Under the pieces are notes generated by a model. It had not been told where the DNA came from, did not search any database, and saw only the letters and a list, made by a program, of their open reading frames with translations. Below, piece by piece: positions 1 to 6,372 of a stretch of 7,666 bases of DNA. Within the stretch, counting starts at the first letter, position 1, and each line of letters opens with the position of its first letter. A program made the translations under genes and the position numbers. The stretch covers positions 1 to 7,666 of the forward strand of contig JBLHVH010000173.1 in NCBI GenBank assembly GCA_047628385.1, read 5' to 3'. The DNA comes from PZPK01 sp047628385. Its GTDB lineage: Bacteria; Pseudomonadota; Gammaproteobacteria; Pseudomonadales; Oleiphilaceae.

Positions 1-2
1 CC

Positions 3-980
3 GTTTTAGATCTACTTGAAACGTGCGGCAATTTAGGCCTGATAAATGAGAAGGATCTTGATTCTTTAAATATTCATCGCAGTACACTCAATGACCCGGC
101 ACTTCGTTTTCCTGAAAACAAGCTCATTAATCTATGGAACTGGCTCGCTGAAAACTCGGTTATTCCTGAGGTGGGTTTATTGATTGGCCAAACAGTCAAC
201 CCTTCTGCAAAAGGACTACTCGCTAGCTGGGTTAGCCAAGCAGAGTCACTAGGCGAAGCATTAGAAATATTTCGTTCCAATATTTCACTCATGAATCCAT
301 CAGAGCATTGGGATATTGAAGTGCATGATGGACGATGCTGCCTTCAGTTCTCGCTGCAAGCAGACAAGGCTTATCCATCTATTGCAATGGAACGAAGCAT
401 GAGCGCCATTGTGACATGGGGTCGCGTATTAAGTGCTTTTAAGTTCTCGCTTATTGAAACACATTTTTCATTCTCCGCCCCTCGTTATCATGCACAATTT
501 GTTTCAATTTTTGGAAAAGAAATATCTTTTGACATGCCGGTGAGTTGCCTTATTTTTGATCGCCAGCTCCTCAAACTCCCTGTGAGTGGTAATCAATTTC
601 TTAAGTCGCTAATCGAAGATAAAGCGAGTTCAGCATTACACGCACTTAATCACGACTACTCTATTAAATCCAAAACCAAGCATGCTATTGAGAAAATACA
701 TCTGAGAAAACACACCATTAGTATTGATGCGGTCTGCGATGAGCTCGCAATTAGCAGACAAACGCTTTACCGAAAATTAAAAGAGGAAAAGTGTGATTAT
801 AAAAGTTTAAGTGACGATTATAAAAAATCAGTTGCCTTAAAACTCCTTCAAACAGAATCAGAGAACATTTCAGGTATTAGTCTTCGTTTGGGCTATAAAG
901 ATACCAGCAGTTTCTACAAGGCCTTTAAACGCTGGTTTGGCATAACACCTAAATCTTACCTCAATAGCCTTGAAGAATAA
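3..980 (+). CDS. AraC-family transcriptional regulator with Arabinose_bd-type sensor domain (5' partial)
   Basis: Predicted cytoplasmic DNA-binding regulator; its ligand and targets are unknown. The frame is open from the first bases of the window with no stop, and its first residues (VLDLLETCGNLG) read like the N-terminus of Arabinose_bd-type AraC regulators. I therefore take it as truncated by the window edge rather than starting at the GTG at 171. About 325 residues are visible against roughly 330-340 in the family, so only a few N-terminal residues are missing. The first two thirds form the sensor domain (NPSAKGLLASWVSQ, ALEIFRSNI). The last ~100 residues, from about nt 670, are the double helix-turn-helix: ISIDAVCDELAISRQTLYRKL is the first HTH, and LRLGYKDTSSFYKAFKRWFG followed by TPKSYL is the second with the family signature. 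It converges with the cbiX-like gene, and nothing shown ties it to the neighbouring cluster. Confidence 0.9.
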   Translation, partial: VLDLLETCGNLGLINEKDLDSLNIHRSTLNDPALRFPENKLINLWNWLAENSVIPEVGLLIGQTVNPSAKGLLASWVSQAESLGEALEIFRSNISLMNPSEHWDIEVHDGRCCLQFSLQADKAYPSIAMERSMSAIVTWGRVLSAFKFSLIETHFSFSAPRYHAQFVSIFGKEISFDMPVSCLIFDRQLLKLPVSGNQFLKSLIEDKASSALHALNHDYSIKSKTKHAIEKIHLRKHTISIDAVCDELAISRQTLYRKLKEEKCDYKSLSDDYKKSVALKLLQTESENISGISLRLGYKDTSSFYKAFKRWFGITPKSYLNSLEE

Positions 981-990
981 GGTTATTATC

Positions 991-1015
991 CTTTTGTCTC
1001 AAAAGCACTATTTTT
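991..1015 (+). terminator. Weak hairpin with T run after the araC-type gene
   Basis: A 6-bp perfect stem (CTTTTG / CAAAAG, 3-nt loop) at 991-1005 is followed after CACTA by five T residues. It lies 10 nt after the stop of the AraC-type gene. The stem is short and AT-rich and the T run is displaced, so this is only a possible terminator. The rest of the 981-1156 spacer between the two convergent genes shows no clear terminator for the minus-strand operon and no other gene. Confidence 0.3.
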
Positions 1016-1156
1016 CGCCATAATTTTATGATTAAAACAATCACTCAAAACTAAGTTAATTGAAGTCGTTGCTTGGCTAAAAAGAAAAATAATGGATTAC
1101 GACCCCTTAGATAACCGGAAAGACTTCGTGTGACTTTGATACAAAGCTCTTCCACG

Positions 1157-1669
1157 CTAATAAGCTTCTGTAATTAAATTCACCATAGCTTCAGAAGCAC
1201 CAATATGAGGAAGCACTGTGATGGTTTTAGTTGGCCATTTATTCAATACCGCCTGAATTTCATCTGGAATGTCATTGATTACATGAACGCCGCCCGATAA
1301 AAAATAAGGTAAGACAACCACCTCCTTAATTCCATTATTAAAACAATCACTTAGCGCTTCATCAATGGAAGGCGATGCAAGCTCTAGAAAAGCGACCTTT
1401 ATATCATCAACCGCTAACTTCAACTTGGCGCCTACTTTTTCCGCCAGTATCCTTACTTCCTCATTAGAAGATTCTCTTCTGCTACCGTGCGCTATGATTA
1501 ATAATTGTTTTAGTTTTATCTCATCTAGCGTTTTATCTTTTTCTAAACCTAGGCTACCAGATACAACTTTTTCTGCTGGCATTCTCCAAAGCTTACCGTC
1601 ACAAGTATCATAATATTTACACGTCTTCAAACAGCCTCTGCACGGCAATCGATTTGATAATTCATTCAT
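1157..1669 (-). CDS. CbiX/SirB-type sirohydrochlorin chelatase-like protein with Cys-rich N-terminus
   Basis: Likely a metal chelatase of the CbiX/SirB class II family, which inserts Co or Fe into sirohydrochlorin-type tetrapyrroles; the real substrate is unproven. Counting from the ATG at 1669 (170 aa), residues ~54-165 form a single CbiX domain. IAHGSRR (59-65) carries the N-terminal metal-binding His61, and VVVLPYFLSGGVHVINDIP (117-135) carries His129. Half-size CbiX proteins usually work as homodimers. The first ~35 residues are unusual: Cys10, Cys13, Cys17 and Cys23 (C-x2-C-x3-C-x5-C) followed by GKLWRMPAE, a possible Zn or Fe-S site. I chose the ATG at 1669, not the in-frame TTG at 1690, because AGAAGG lies 8 nt upstream and the TTG would overlap the preceding gene. 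It is the last gene of the operon, 4 nt after blc. Confidence 0.85.
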   Translation of the reverse strand: MNELSNRLPCRGCLKTCKYYDTCDGKLWRMPAEKVVSGSLGLEKDKTLDEIKLKQLLIIAHGSRRESSNEEVRILAEKVGAKLKLAVDDIKVAFLELASPSIDEALSDCFNNGIKEVVVLPYFLSGGVHVINDIPDEIQAVLNKWPTKTITVLPHIGASEAMVNLITEAY

Positions 1670-1673
1670 AAGG

Positions 1674-2216
1674 TTAACCTTCTTGTTCAATATAAGTACT
1701 AGATTCTTTCAGCTGTTCAACAAAAATAAGCGATGATGTTTCAAAGCCTAAATCAGCCATTCTGCTCACTAAGTCATTTTTTAGCGCATCATTAATAACG
1801 GGTGTTCTGGACAGTAACCAAAGATAAGACCGATCGTTGCTTGTCACTAACGAATATTCATAATCAAGGCCTAAATCAAAAATAATGTAAGCGCCATAAA
1901 AAGGGCCAAAGAAAGAAACCTTTAAATAACCATCGGTACTTTCTTCTACAAAATAGGCTTTACCCTCGGCCTCACGCCACGTATTTGATATCGTATTAAA
2001 GCCGCGATTTATCACCTTGATACCGCCATCATTTCTCAAACTATATTCTGCACTAACCTGCTCTAACCCTCGTTCAAATGAATGATCTAATCGAGCGACC
2101 TCATACCACTTACCCAAATAACGGTTTACTTCAAAATTTTGAACCGGCGCGATACCTTCAGGTATTCCTACACAACTCGTCAGCACAAGCACAAAGGTGA
2201 GCATAAAAAAGCGCAT
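1674..2216 (-). CDS. blc: Blc-type outer-membrane lipocalin lipoprotein
   Basis: Bacterial lipocalin predicted to be anchored in the outer membrane; the family binds fatty acids or lysophospholipids and is linked to envelope stress. From the ATG at 2216 (180 aa) the protein opens with a lipoprotein signal peptide ending in the lipobox LTSC (Cys15). The residue after Cys is Val, not Asp, so outer-membrane sorting is expected. The lipocalin signature GKWYEVARLDHSFERG (35-50) is followed by VSAEYSLRNDGGIKVINRG, the EGKAYF strand and KVSFFGPFYGAYIIF (99-113), and YLWLLSRTP (131-139). I remember nearly the same blocks from E. coli Blc. The longer frame opening at 2261 is rejected because it puts 15 residues before the signal peptide and overlaps the upstream gene. 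AAGGA lies 10 nt before the chosen ATG. Third gene of the operon, 4 nt after the yfcH-like stop. Confidence 0.93.
   Translation of the reverse strand: MRFFMLTFVLVLTSCVGIPEGIAPVQNFEVNRYLGKWYEVARLDHSFERGLEQVSAEYSLRNDGGIKVINRGFNTISNTWREAEGKAYFVEESTDGYLKVSFFGPFYGAYIIFDLGLDYEYSLVTSNDRSYLWLLSRTPVINDALKNDLVSRMADLGFETSSLIFVEQLKESSTYIEQEG
1678..1683 (-). promoter_or_regulatory. Ribosome binding site that fixes the cbiX-like start
   Basis: AGAAGG read on the minus strand, 8 nt before the ATG at 1669. It sits inside the last codons of the lipocalin gene. This supports start 1669 over the upstream TTG at 1690 and suggests translational coupling to the lipocalin. Confidence 0.6.
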
Positions 2217-2220
2217 ATAA

Positions 2221-3132
2221 CTATTTTCCTTTTCCGGAAGTAGGCCCCAGTAAATCTTCAAAAGCCAAACTAAGACTAGGATATGAAAAACGATAGCCGC
2301 TCTCTAATAACTTCTGAGGCGCTACTTTTTGGCTATCAAGCAGTAGACAACTCGATTCACCAAGAATGCATTGAAGTACTATTTTAGGCATAGGAAAAAT
2401 AGCTTTTCGCTTTAGTACTTTTGCTAATTTTTGGGTAAAGGATATATTCATCTCTGGCTCTGGCGCCACCAAATTAACAGCACCTGAAATGCTTTTTTCA
2501 GTCAATAAGTAATGCATCGCGTTAATATGATCTTGATAATGAATCCAAGACATATATTGACTACCATGACCTAAGCGACCACCTAAAAATAATTTAAAAG
2601 GTAAGATCATCTTTGATAAAGCACCGCCATCAGTCGCTAAAACAATACCTGTTCGCAACAAAATAACACGGGTATAAGGCTCTGCTTGTTTTGCAATTTC
2701 TTCCCAGCGCAAACATAAAGACGTAGGGAAGTCAGATGCGGTGACAGACGATGATTCGCTTAGCGTTGTATCGCCTCTATTTCCGTAAACACCAATTGCC
2801 GAACCACTTAAAAAGACCTGTGGTGGCTTTTGACCGCTTGCAAATAAGTCGACCAATTGTTGAGTTATCACCCAACGACTTTGACAAATAATTTCTTTTT
2901 GTTTATCGGTCCAACGCTTATTAATAATTGGCTCACCGGCTAGATTAATAACAGCATCGAATGCATCAAGGTTCTGTAAGTTATCTAATGAGTCAATCAG
3001 CTTAACCGAAGAAGGTAATAACAGTTTGGTTTTTAAAACTGTTCGCGTTAGCACTGTAAAGTCATGCTCAGCAAATCGCTTAACAAATGCCAAACCTATT
3101 AAACCAGTTCCGCCTGTCATTAATATTTTCAT
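2221..3132 (-). CDS. YfcH-like NAD(P)-binding epimerase/SDR protein (TIGR01777, DUF1731)
   Basis: Extended short-chain dehydrogenase/epimerase-like protein of the YfcH family, 303 aa, cytoplasmic; its substrate is not known. The Rossmann nucleotide-binding motif TGGTGLIG is at 6-13, NLAGEPI at 63-69 and FLSGSAIGVYG at 107-117. The family block MSWIHYQD at 194-201 is present. The C-terminal DUF1731 segment (about 250-295) includes LLLDSQKVAPQKLLESGYRFSYPSL. In the position of the classical YxxxK, the protein has VYGNRG rather than YxxxK, so I would not assign standard SDR catalysis. GGAG lies 7 nt before the ATG, which supports this start. Second gene of the operon, 27 nt after the MerR-like gene. 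YfcH-type genes recur beside LitR-type regulators and lipocalins in proteobacterial light-response clusters (recalled, not searched). Confidence 0.9.
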   Translation of the reverse strand: MKILMTGGTGLIGLAFVKRFAEHDFTVLTRTVLKTKLLLPSSVKLIDSLDNLQNLDAFDAVINLAGEPIINKRWTDKQKEIICQSRWVITQQLVDLFASGQKPPQVFLSGSAIGVYGNRGDTTLSESSSVTASDFPTSLCLRWEEIAKQAEPYTRVILLRTGIVLATDGGALSKMILPFKLFLGGRLGHGSQYMSWIHYQDHINAMHYLLTEKSISGAVNLVAPEPEMNISFTQKLAKVLKRKAIFPMPKIVLQCILGESSCLLLDSQKVAPQKLLESGYRFSYPSLSLAFEDLLGPTSGKGK

Positions 3133-3159
3133 AGACTATCTCCGACCATAAATTAACGC

Positions 3160-4029
3160 TTATTGCAGTTTCAGTAAACCTGCAATGCAACTTTTCACAT
3201 CTGAAAATACTCGTTCATTGCTATCTAAATGACTCAGTATCGGTGCGGTACCGCACATAAACAGTTGATCATTTTCAAGTAATGCCCTCGTAACTTTTAC
3301 TTGCTCTTTGTCTTTCCAAACACCGTCTTGGTAGAAAACGGTATAAGCGTTTTGAGATTTAGCCGCCAAATCAATAACAGCCGCCACATTAAAAGTTCTA
3401 CTTATAAGGTGCACTGAAAACTTTACATCGCTTAGTTCCAGGGCCATGAGTGCCAAACGCCACATTGGCGTTTGTATACCTGAAATCAGAGTCACATTAA
3501 TTGAATGTTTTCCCTTTGCAATTTTGGCACTCAGACGTAATAAGGTGTAACGCATTAACTCACTTTCTGCAAACCCATAAGCCGCACTATTATCGTCACA
3601 TGTCGCTAATTCTGTAAATACCGGTTCCATCAATCGTTCACGACAAATAGGGGCCGGATAGTTGGCAAATGATTCGCTTATTAAATGCTCTGCTTTACTT
3701 ATAGAAAATGACTTTATCGACGTAATTAGTTCGCCCACTAGGCCTTGCCAGTTTTGAGTATCATCTCCCTGTAATGAATCAGGGATATCGCCTTTAAGTA
3801 ATGGCTTAACCTTTCCCAAGGGCACACCACGGGCGACTAAGGAAAGTATTCGCTCAATCGTGATCACATCTTCCTCAGAATATAAACGATGACCTTTAGC
3901 TGTTCTTTCTGGTTTCAATAAGCCATAGCGTCTCTCCCATGCTCTTATAGTAACGGTGTTGAGCGTTGTACGTGCACTTAATTCTCGAATAGGGAATTTT
4001 TTTTCGCTTACCTGGCTTTCATCAGTCAT
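3160..4029 (-). CDS. MerR-family regulator, LitR/CarH-like but lacking cobalamin-binding residues
   Basis: Predicted DNA-binding repressor, 289 aa. Residues ~11-80 are a MerR winged helix: FPIRELSARTTLNTVTIRAWERRYGLL contains the WERRYG motif (31-36) typical of CarH/LitR, then KGHRLYSEEDV. Residues ~90-170 form a helical region and ~175-285 an alpha/beta domain in the place of the B12-binding domain. The E/DxHxxG loop for adenosylcobalamin is replaced by GIQTPMWR (184-191), and the W-x9-EH motif of the helical domain is not visible. The protein therefore looks like the cobalamin-independent LitR class, which in Pseudomonas putida works with a LOV-domain photosensor (recalled). It is the first gene of the minus-strand operon and starts 42 nt from the palindrome at 4072-4141, so autoregulation is likely. 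GAGTGA upstream is a modest Shine-Dalgarno sequence. Confidence 0.9.
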   Translation of the reverse strand: MTDESQVSEKKFPIRELSARTTLNTVTIRAWERRYGLLKPERTAKGHRLYSEEDVITIERILSLVARGVPLGKVKPLLKGDIPDSLQGDDTQNWQGLVGELITSIKSFSISKAEHLISESFANYPAPICRERLMEPVFTELATCDDNSAAYGFAESELMRYTLLRLSAKIAKGKHSINVTLISGIQTPMWRLALMALELSDVKFSVHLISRTFNVAAVIDLAAKSQNAYTVFYQDGVWKDKEQVKVTRALLENDQLFMCGTAPILSHLDSNERVFSDVKSCIAGLLKLQ

Positions 4030-4088
4030 TCATTTTTCACTCTGCTTCTTAGTAATTTGGTAGCGTCAATAAAATACTTATACAAAAA

Positions 4089-4117
4089 ATAATACTGTAC
4101 AAGTTATTTATTGTACA
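4089..4117 (-). promoter_or_regulatory. Candidate promoter for the merR-yfcH-blc-cbiX operon
   Basis: Mirror image of the plus-strand promoter. On the minus strand TGTACA (4117-4112) is the -35 and TATTAT (4094-4089) the -10, with a 17-bp spacer. It would give a 5' leader of about 50 nt before the MerR start at 4029. Overlap with the operator predicts negative autoregulation. Confidence 0.4.
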
Positions 4118-4124
4118 GTATTAT
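4096..4124 (+). promoter_or_regulatory. Candidate promoter for the oxidoreductase-ybgA-like operon
   Basis: TGTACA (4096-4101) as a poor -35 and TATTAT (4119-4124) as -10 are separated by 17 bp. Transcription would begin near 4131, about 25 nt before the proposed ATC start. The -35 coincides with an operator half-site, consistent with repression by a protein bound to the palindrome. An alternative -10 is TATAAG at 4131-4136. This is assigned by inspection only. Confidence 0.4.
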
Positions 4125-4143
4125 TTTTTGTATAAGTATTTAA

Positions 4144-4149
4144 GAGGAG
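4144..4149 (+). promoter_or_regulatory. Strong ribosome binding site preceding an ATC start
   Basis: GAGGAG at 4144-4149 follows an in-frame TAA at 4141-4143 and is 6 nt before the ATC at 4156. It is the only good Shine-Dalgarno sequence near the beginning of the oxidoreductase reading frame and is the main reason for placing the start there. Confidence 0.65.
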
Positions 4150-4155
4150 AATAAT

Positions 4156-5160
4156 ATCACAACACTTACCACCGACGTCGCTATTATTGGTGCTGGTATT
4201 TCAGGCTGTTTTATTGCCAACCTACTCAATGAGTCAGGGCTTGATTGCCATCTAATTGAGAAAAGTCGTGGCCTAGGTGGCCGCTGTAGCCGAAGGCGTG
4301 TAGATAATTATGGGATTGACCTAGGCGCACCCGATTTTTCAATCGATGGCATCGAAAATCAATTTCTAATTAATAGAATAAATTCATGGTTAAAAGCAGG
4401 CTACTTATCTCCTTGGTACAAGAGAATAAGTCGTTTCAATAATGTCGATAAAACTGACACAATTGAAACGCTCTGTGCAACGCCATCAATGAATTCGTTG
4501 CATAAAAAATTAACAACTAATATTAAGTCTCTCACGAACTGTAAAGTCCATTTACTTAAAAAAGAAAATAGCCATTGGTTGCTATTGGATAAACACGACA
4601 ACGTTATTATTAAAGCCAACAAGGTTATTATTACCAGCCCTGCTGAGCAAGCTTTCGACTTACTGAAAAACCTTGATGGTTTTAGTGTCTGCCAAACTAT
4701 AGCCAATAAAAGTTTACCTCAATATGTTTGCGCCATTAGTTTTAACGAATCATTAAATATGCACTCAGACGCCTATATAGACGGTCACCCAATCATCAAC
4801 TCTGCCATTAGAGAAAGTAGCAAACCCGAAAGAACCGGCACTAACCTGCTACGCGAAACATGGATACTTCATAGCACGCACGAATGGGCACAAAAACATG
4901 CGTCTGCAGAAACCCAGCAAGCAGCCGTCGATTTAACAGAAGCATTCTGCAATCACTTCCGTATCGAGGCACAACCATATAATCTGACATCACATTATTG
5001 GCGACTAGCACGCCATGAGATAAGTGAGCAACAAGACAGTAATTTTATTTGGAATGAATCGTTACAGGTCGGCTGCTGTGGCGACTGGTTAGATAGTGGC
5101 GATATTTCAGGCGCCCTTAATAGTAGCTTTGCTTTAGGCCAAAGATTATTACGACTGTAA
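4156..5160 (+). CDS. Renalase-like NAD/FAD-dependent oxidoreductase (COG3380 type), apparent ATC start
   Basis: Predicted FAD-dependent amine oxidase/renalase-like enzyme; the substrate is unknown. From 4156 it is 334 aa, normal for COG3380 proteins. TDVAIIGAGISG (6-17) is the dinucleotide-binding Rossmann motif, with Glu35 as the acidic residue ending the second strand. RGLGGRCSRRR (38-48) is the family's GG-x-R motif, and GIDLGAPDF matches the usual D-x-GA-x-x-F block. VIITSPAEQA lies mid-protein, and CGDWLDSGDISGALNSSFALGQRL near the C-terminus is the second FAD-contacting motif. The frame is closed by a stop at 4141-4143. No ATG, GTG, TTG or CTG occurs before the first ATG at 4489, which would delete the entire FAD-binding region. 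ATC at 4156, 6 nt after GAGGAG, is the best start. A point mutation or sequence error in an original ATG is the alternative. It is followed 16 nt later by the YbgA-like gene. Confidence 0.82.
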   Translation: MTTLTTDVAIIGAGISGCFIANLLNESGLDCHLIEKSRGLGGRCSRRRVDNYGIDLGAPDFSIDGIENQFLINRINSWLKAGYLSPWYKRISRFNNVDKTDTIETLCATPSMNSLHKKLTTNIKSLTNCKVHLLKKENSHWLLLDKHDNVIIKANKVIITSPAEQAFDLLKNLDGFSVCQTIANKSLPQYVCAISFNESLNMHSDAYIDGHPIINSAIRESSKPERTGTNLLRETWILHSTHEWAQKHASAETQQAAVDLTEAFCNHFRIEAQPYNLTSHYWRLARHEISEQQDSNFIWNESLQVGCCGDWLDSGDISGALNSSFALGQRLLRL

Positions 5161-5176
5161 AACTGAGGAATGCTAC

Positions 5177-6178
5177 ATGAGTAATCAAGACATCATTGCA
5201 ACCGATTCAAGCCTAGATAATAAAAGTCCATCCATTCAGGTTGGCCTCAGTGCTTGCTTAGCTGGCGAAAAAGTACGCTATAACGGTGGGCACACTCAAT
5301 CTCGCTTATGTCTTGATATATTAAGCGAACACTTTACCTTTAATACCTTTTGTCCTGAGGTGGCCGCAGGGTTTGGAACACCTAGACCAGCAATGCGACT
5401 CATCGGTAACCCTGAAACACCAGAACTAGTTTTTAGCAATGAAAGCACCTCTGATTTAACCGAGCAACTCGTCAACGGATTCAAACATACCTTGACTGAA
5501 TTAGGTCATCTTGATGGTTATATTTTAATGAAGAACTCACCTAGCTGCGGACTTCAGAAAATCAAAGTATATCAGCCTAATGGACAGCCGCACCAAACAC
5601 GTCGAGCAGGTCTTTTCACTCAAGCTTTTCAAGATAAATACCCTCTCATTCCAATAGAAGAAGAAGGGCGTCTAAATGATGATGCCTTATACGACAATTT
5701 TGTACTGCGAGTTTATGCCCATAACAATTTTCGTCGGGAAGTATTAAACCAACCTAGCATACGAAATTTAATCGCCTTCCATAGTAGCTACAAATACATG
5801 TTAATGGCGCATAATCAAAAAAAATACCAGGATCTAGGTCGCCTATTAGGCACGCATACAAAACCACCTATAGAAGAATTGATCGACATTTACTTCAACG
5901 AATTCATGCAGGCGCTCGCCAAACCTGCGAGCAGAAAAAACCATACAAACACCCTGTTCCACATTTTAGGTTATTTAAAAACATCCCTTCCGTCAGCGGC
6001 TCGACAACACATTGTAGATGTTATTTATAAATATAAAGATGGCATTATGCCCTTAGAAACCCCACTCACACTATTAACGCATTATTTACGCCAATATGGA
6101 TCACGCTACATTAATGGGCAACGTTATTTAAACCCTTATCCAGAAAGTATTCACCCTATCAGAAGGCATTGTCGTTAA
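5177..6178 (+). CDS. DUF523-DUF1722 fusion protein (YbgA-like, TudS-type N-terminal domain)
   Basis: Two-domain cytoplasmic protein of 333 aa, normal for the DUF523-DUF1722 fusion. Residues ~21-160 are DUF523: VGLSACLAGEKVRYNGG (22-38), FCPEVAAGFGTPRPAMRL (58-75) and MKNSPSCG (118-125). Cys27, Cys59 and Cys124 match the three cysteines that bind a [4Fe-4S] cluster in the DUF523 thiouracil desulfurase TudS (recalled), so an Fe-S desulfurase-like role is plausible but unproven. Residues ~190-325 are DUF1722 (YbgA): IAFHSSYKYMLMAHNQKKYQDLGRLLG and YINGQRYLNPYP near the C-terminus. TGAGGAA about 8 nt before the ATG supports the start. The 16-nt gap after the oxidoreductase implies co-transcription from the palindrome. 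YbgA-type genes are often adjacent to photolyase genes; none follows here. Confidence 0.92.
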   Translation: MSNQDIIATDSSLDNKSPSIQVGLSACLAGEKVRYNGGHTQSRLCLDILSEHFTFNTFCPEVAAGFGTPRPAMRLIGNPETPELVFSNESTSDLTEQLVNGFKHTLTELGHLDGYILMKNSPSCGLQKIKVYQPNGQPHQTRRAGLFTQAFQDKYPLIPIEEEGRLNDDALYDNFVLRVYAHNNFRREVLNQPSIRNLIAFHSSYKYMLMAHNQKKYQDLGRLLGTHTKPPIEELIDIYFNEFMQALAKPASRKNHTNTLFHILGYLKTSLPSAARQHIVDVIYKYKDGIMPLETPLTLLTHYLRQYGSRYINGQRYLNPYPESIHPIRRHCR

Positions 6179-6196
6179 ACACTCAGGGCAATAAAC

Positions 6197-6223
6197 TGGG
6201 TATCAATATATTTTAGATACTCA
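6197..6223 (+). terminator. Weak hairpin downstream of the ybgA-like gene
   Basis: TGGGTATC (6197-6204) can pair with GATACTCA (6216-6223) as an 8-bp RNA stem with one G-U pair and an 11-nt loop, 19 nt after the ybgA-like stop. No T tract follows, so it may be a 3'-end stabilising structure or nothing functional. Confidence 0.25.
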
Positions 6224-6372
6224 CCGAATAACCTTATCAAATGTATCAACCAACGTTATTTGCACGAATCTTTAATACTTTCAATGGTACCTCACGTGAA
6301 TTAGCGCCGTCAAAACCTAAATATGCAGTCGTTTTTTTACTCAAGAACGTCTATATTCTTCAAGTTAATTTA

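Larger units (their letters stand above)
4072..4141. promoter_or_regulatory. 70-bp palindromic operator between divergent operons (31-bp perfect arms)
   Basis: Positions 4072-4102 are an exact reverse complement of 4111-4141, with an 8-nt spacer (4103-4110). Each arm holds two TRTACA-type half-sites: TATACAA at 4079-4085 and TGTACAA at 4096-4102 in the left arm, mirrored by TTGTACA at 4111-4117 and TTGTATA at 4128-4134 in the right arm. Within an arm the spacing is TRTACA-N11-TGTACA. This resembles the paired TRTACA/TGTACA sites I recall for LitR-controlled light-inducible promoters, where I remember N12. It lies between the MerR-like gene and the divergent oxidoreductase gene, the expected place for a shared operator. 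The symmetry gives both directions the same promoter sequence. Confidence 0.8.

Noticed and set aside
171..980. AraC-type gene starting at the GTG at 171
   Set aside because: The same frame is open to the window edge and the residues before 171 match the N-terminal part of the sensor domain, so the gene is truncated by the window.
1031..1351. 15-nt direct repeat (1031-1045 and 1337-1351)
   Set aside because: One copy is inside the cbiX-like coding region. The sequence is AT-rich, so a chance match of this size is plausible.
4072..4141. Palindrome as a bidirectional transcription terminator
   Set aside because: It lies between divergent gene starts, not gene ends, and its arms contain operator-like half-sites and -10-like boxes.
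4401..4706. Antisense open frame of about 100 codons with hydrophobic segments
   Set aside because: It lies wholly opposite the oxidoreductase gene and has no ribosome binding site or family motif; a shadow of the real gene.
4489..5160. Oxidoreductase starting at the first ATG (4489)
   Set aside because: It would lack the whole FAD-binding Rossmann region that is encoded in frame from 4156 and has no good ribosome binding site.
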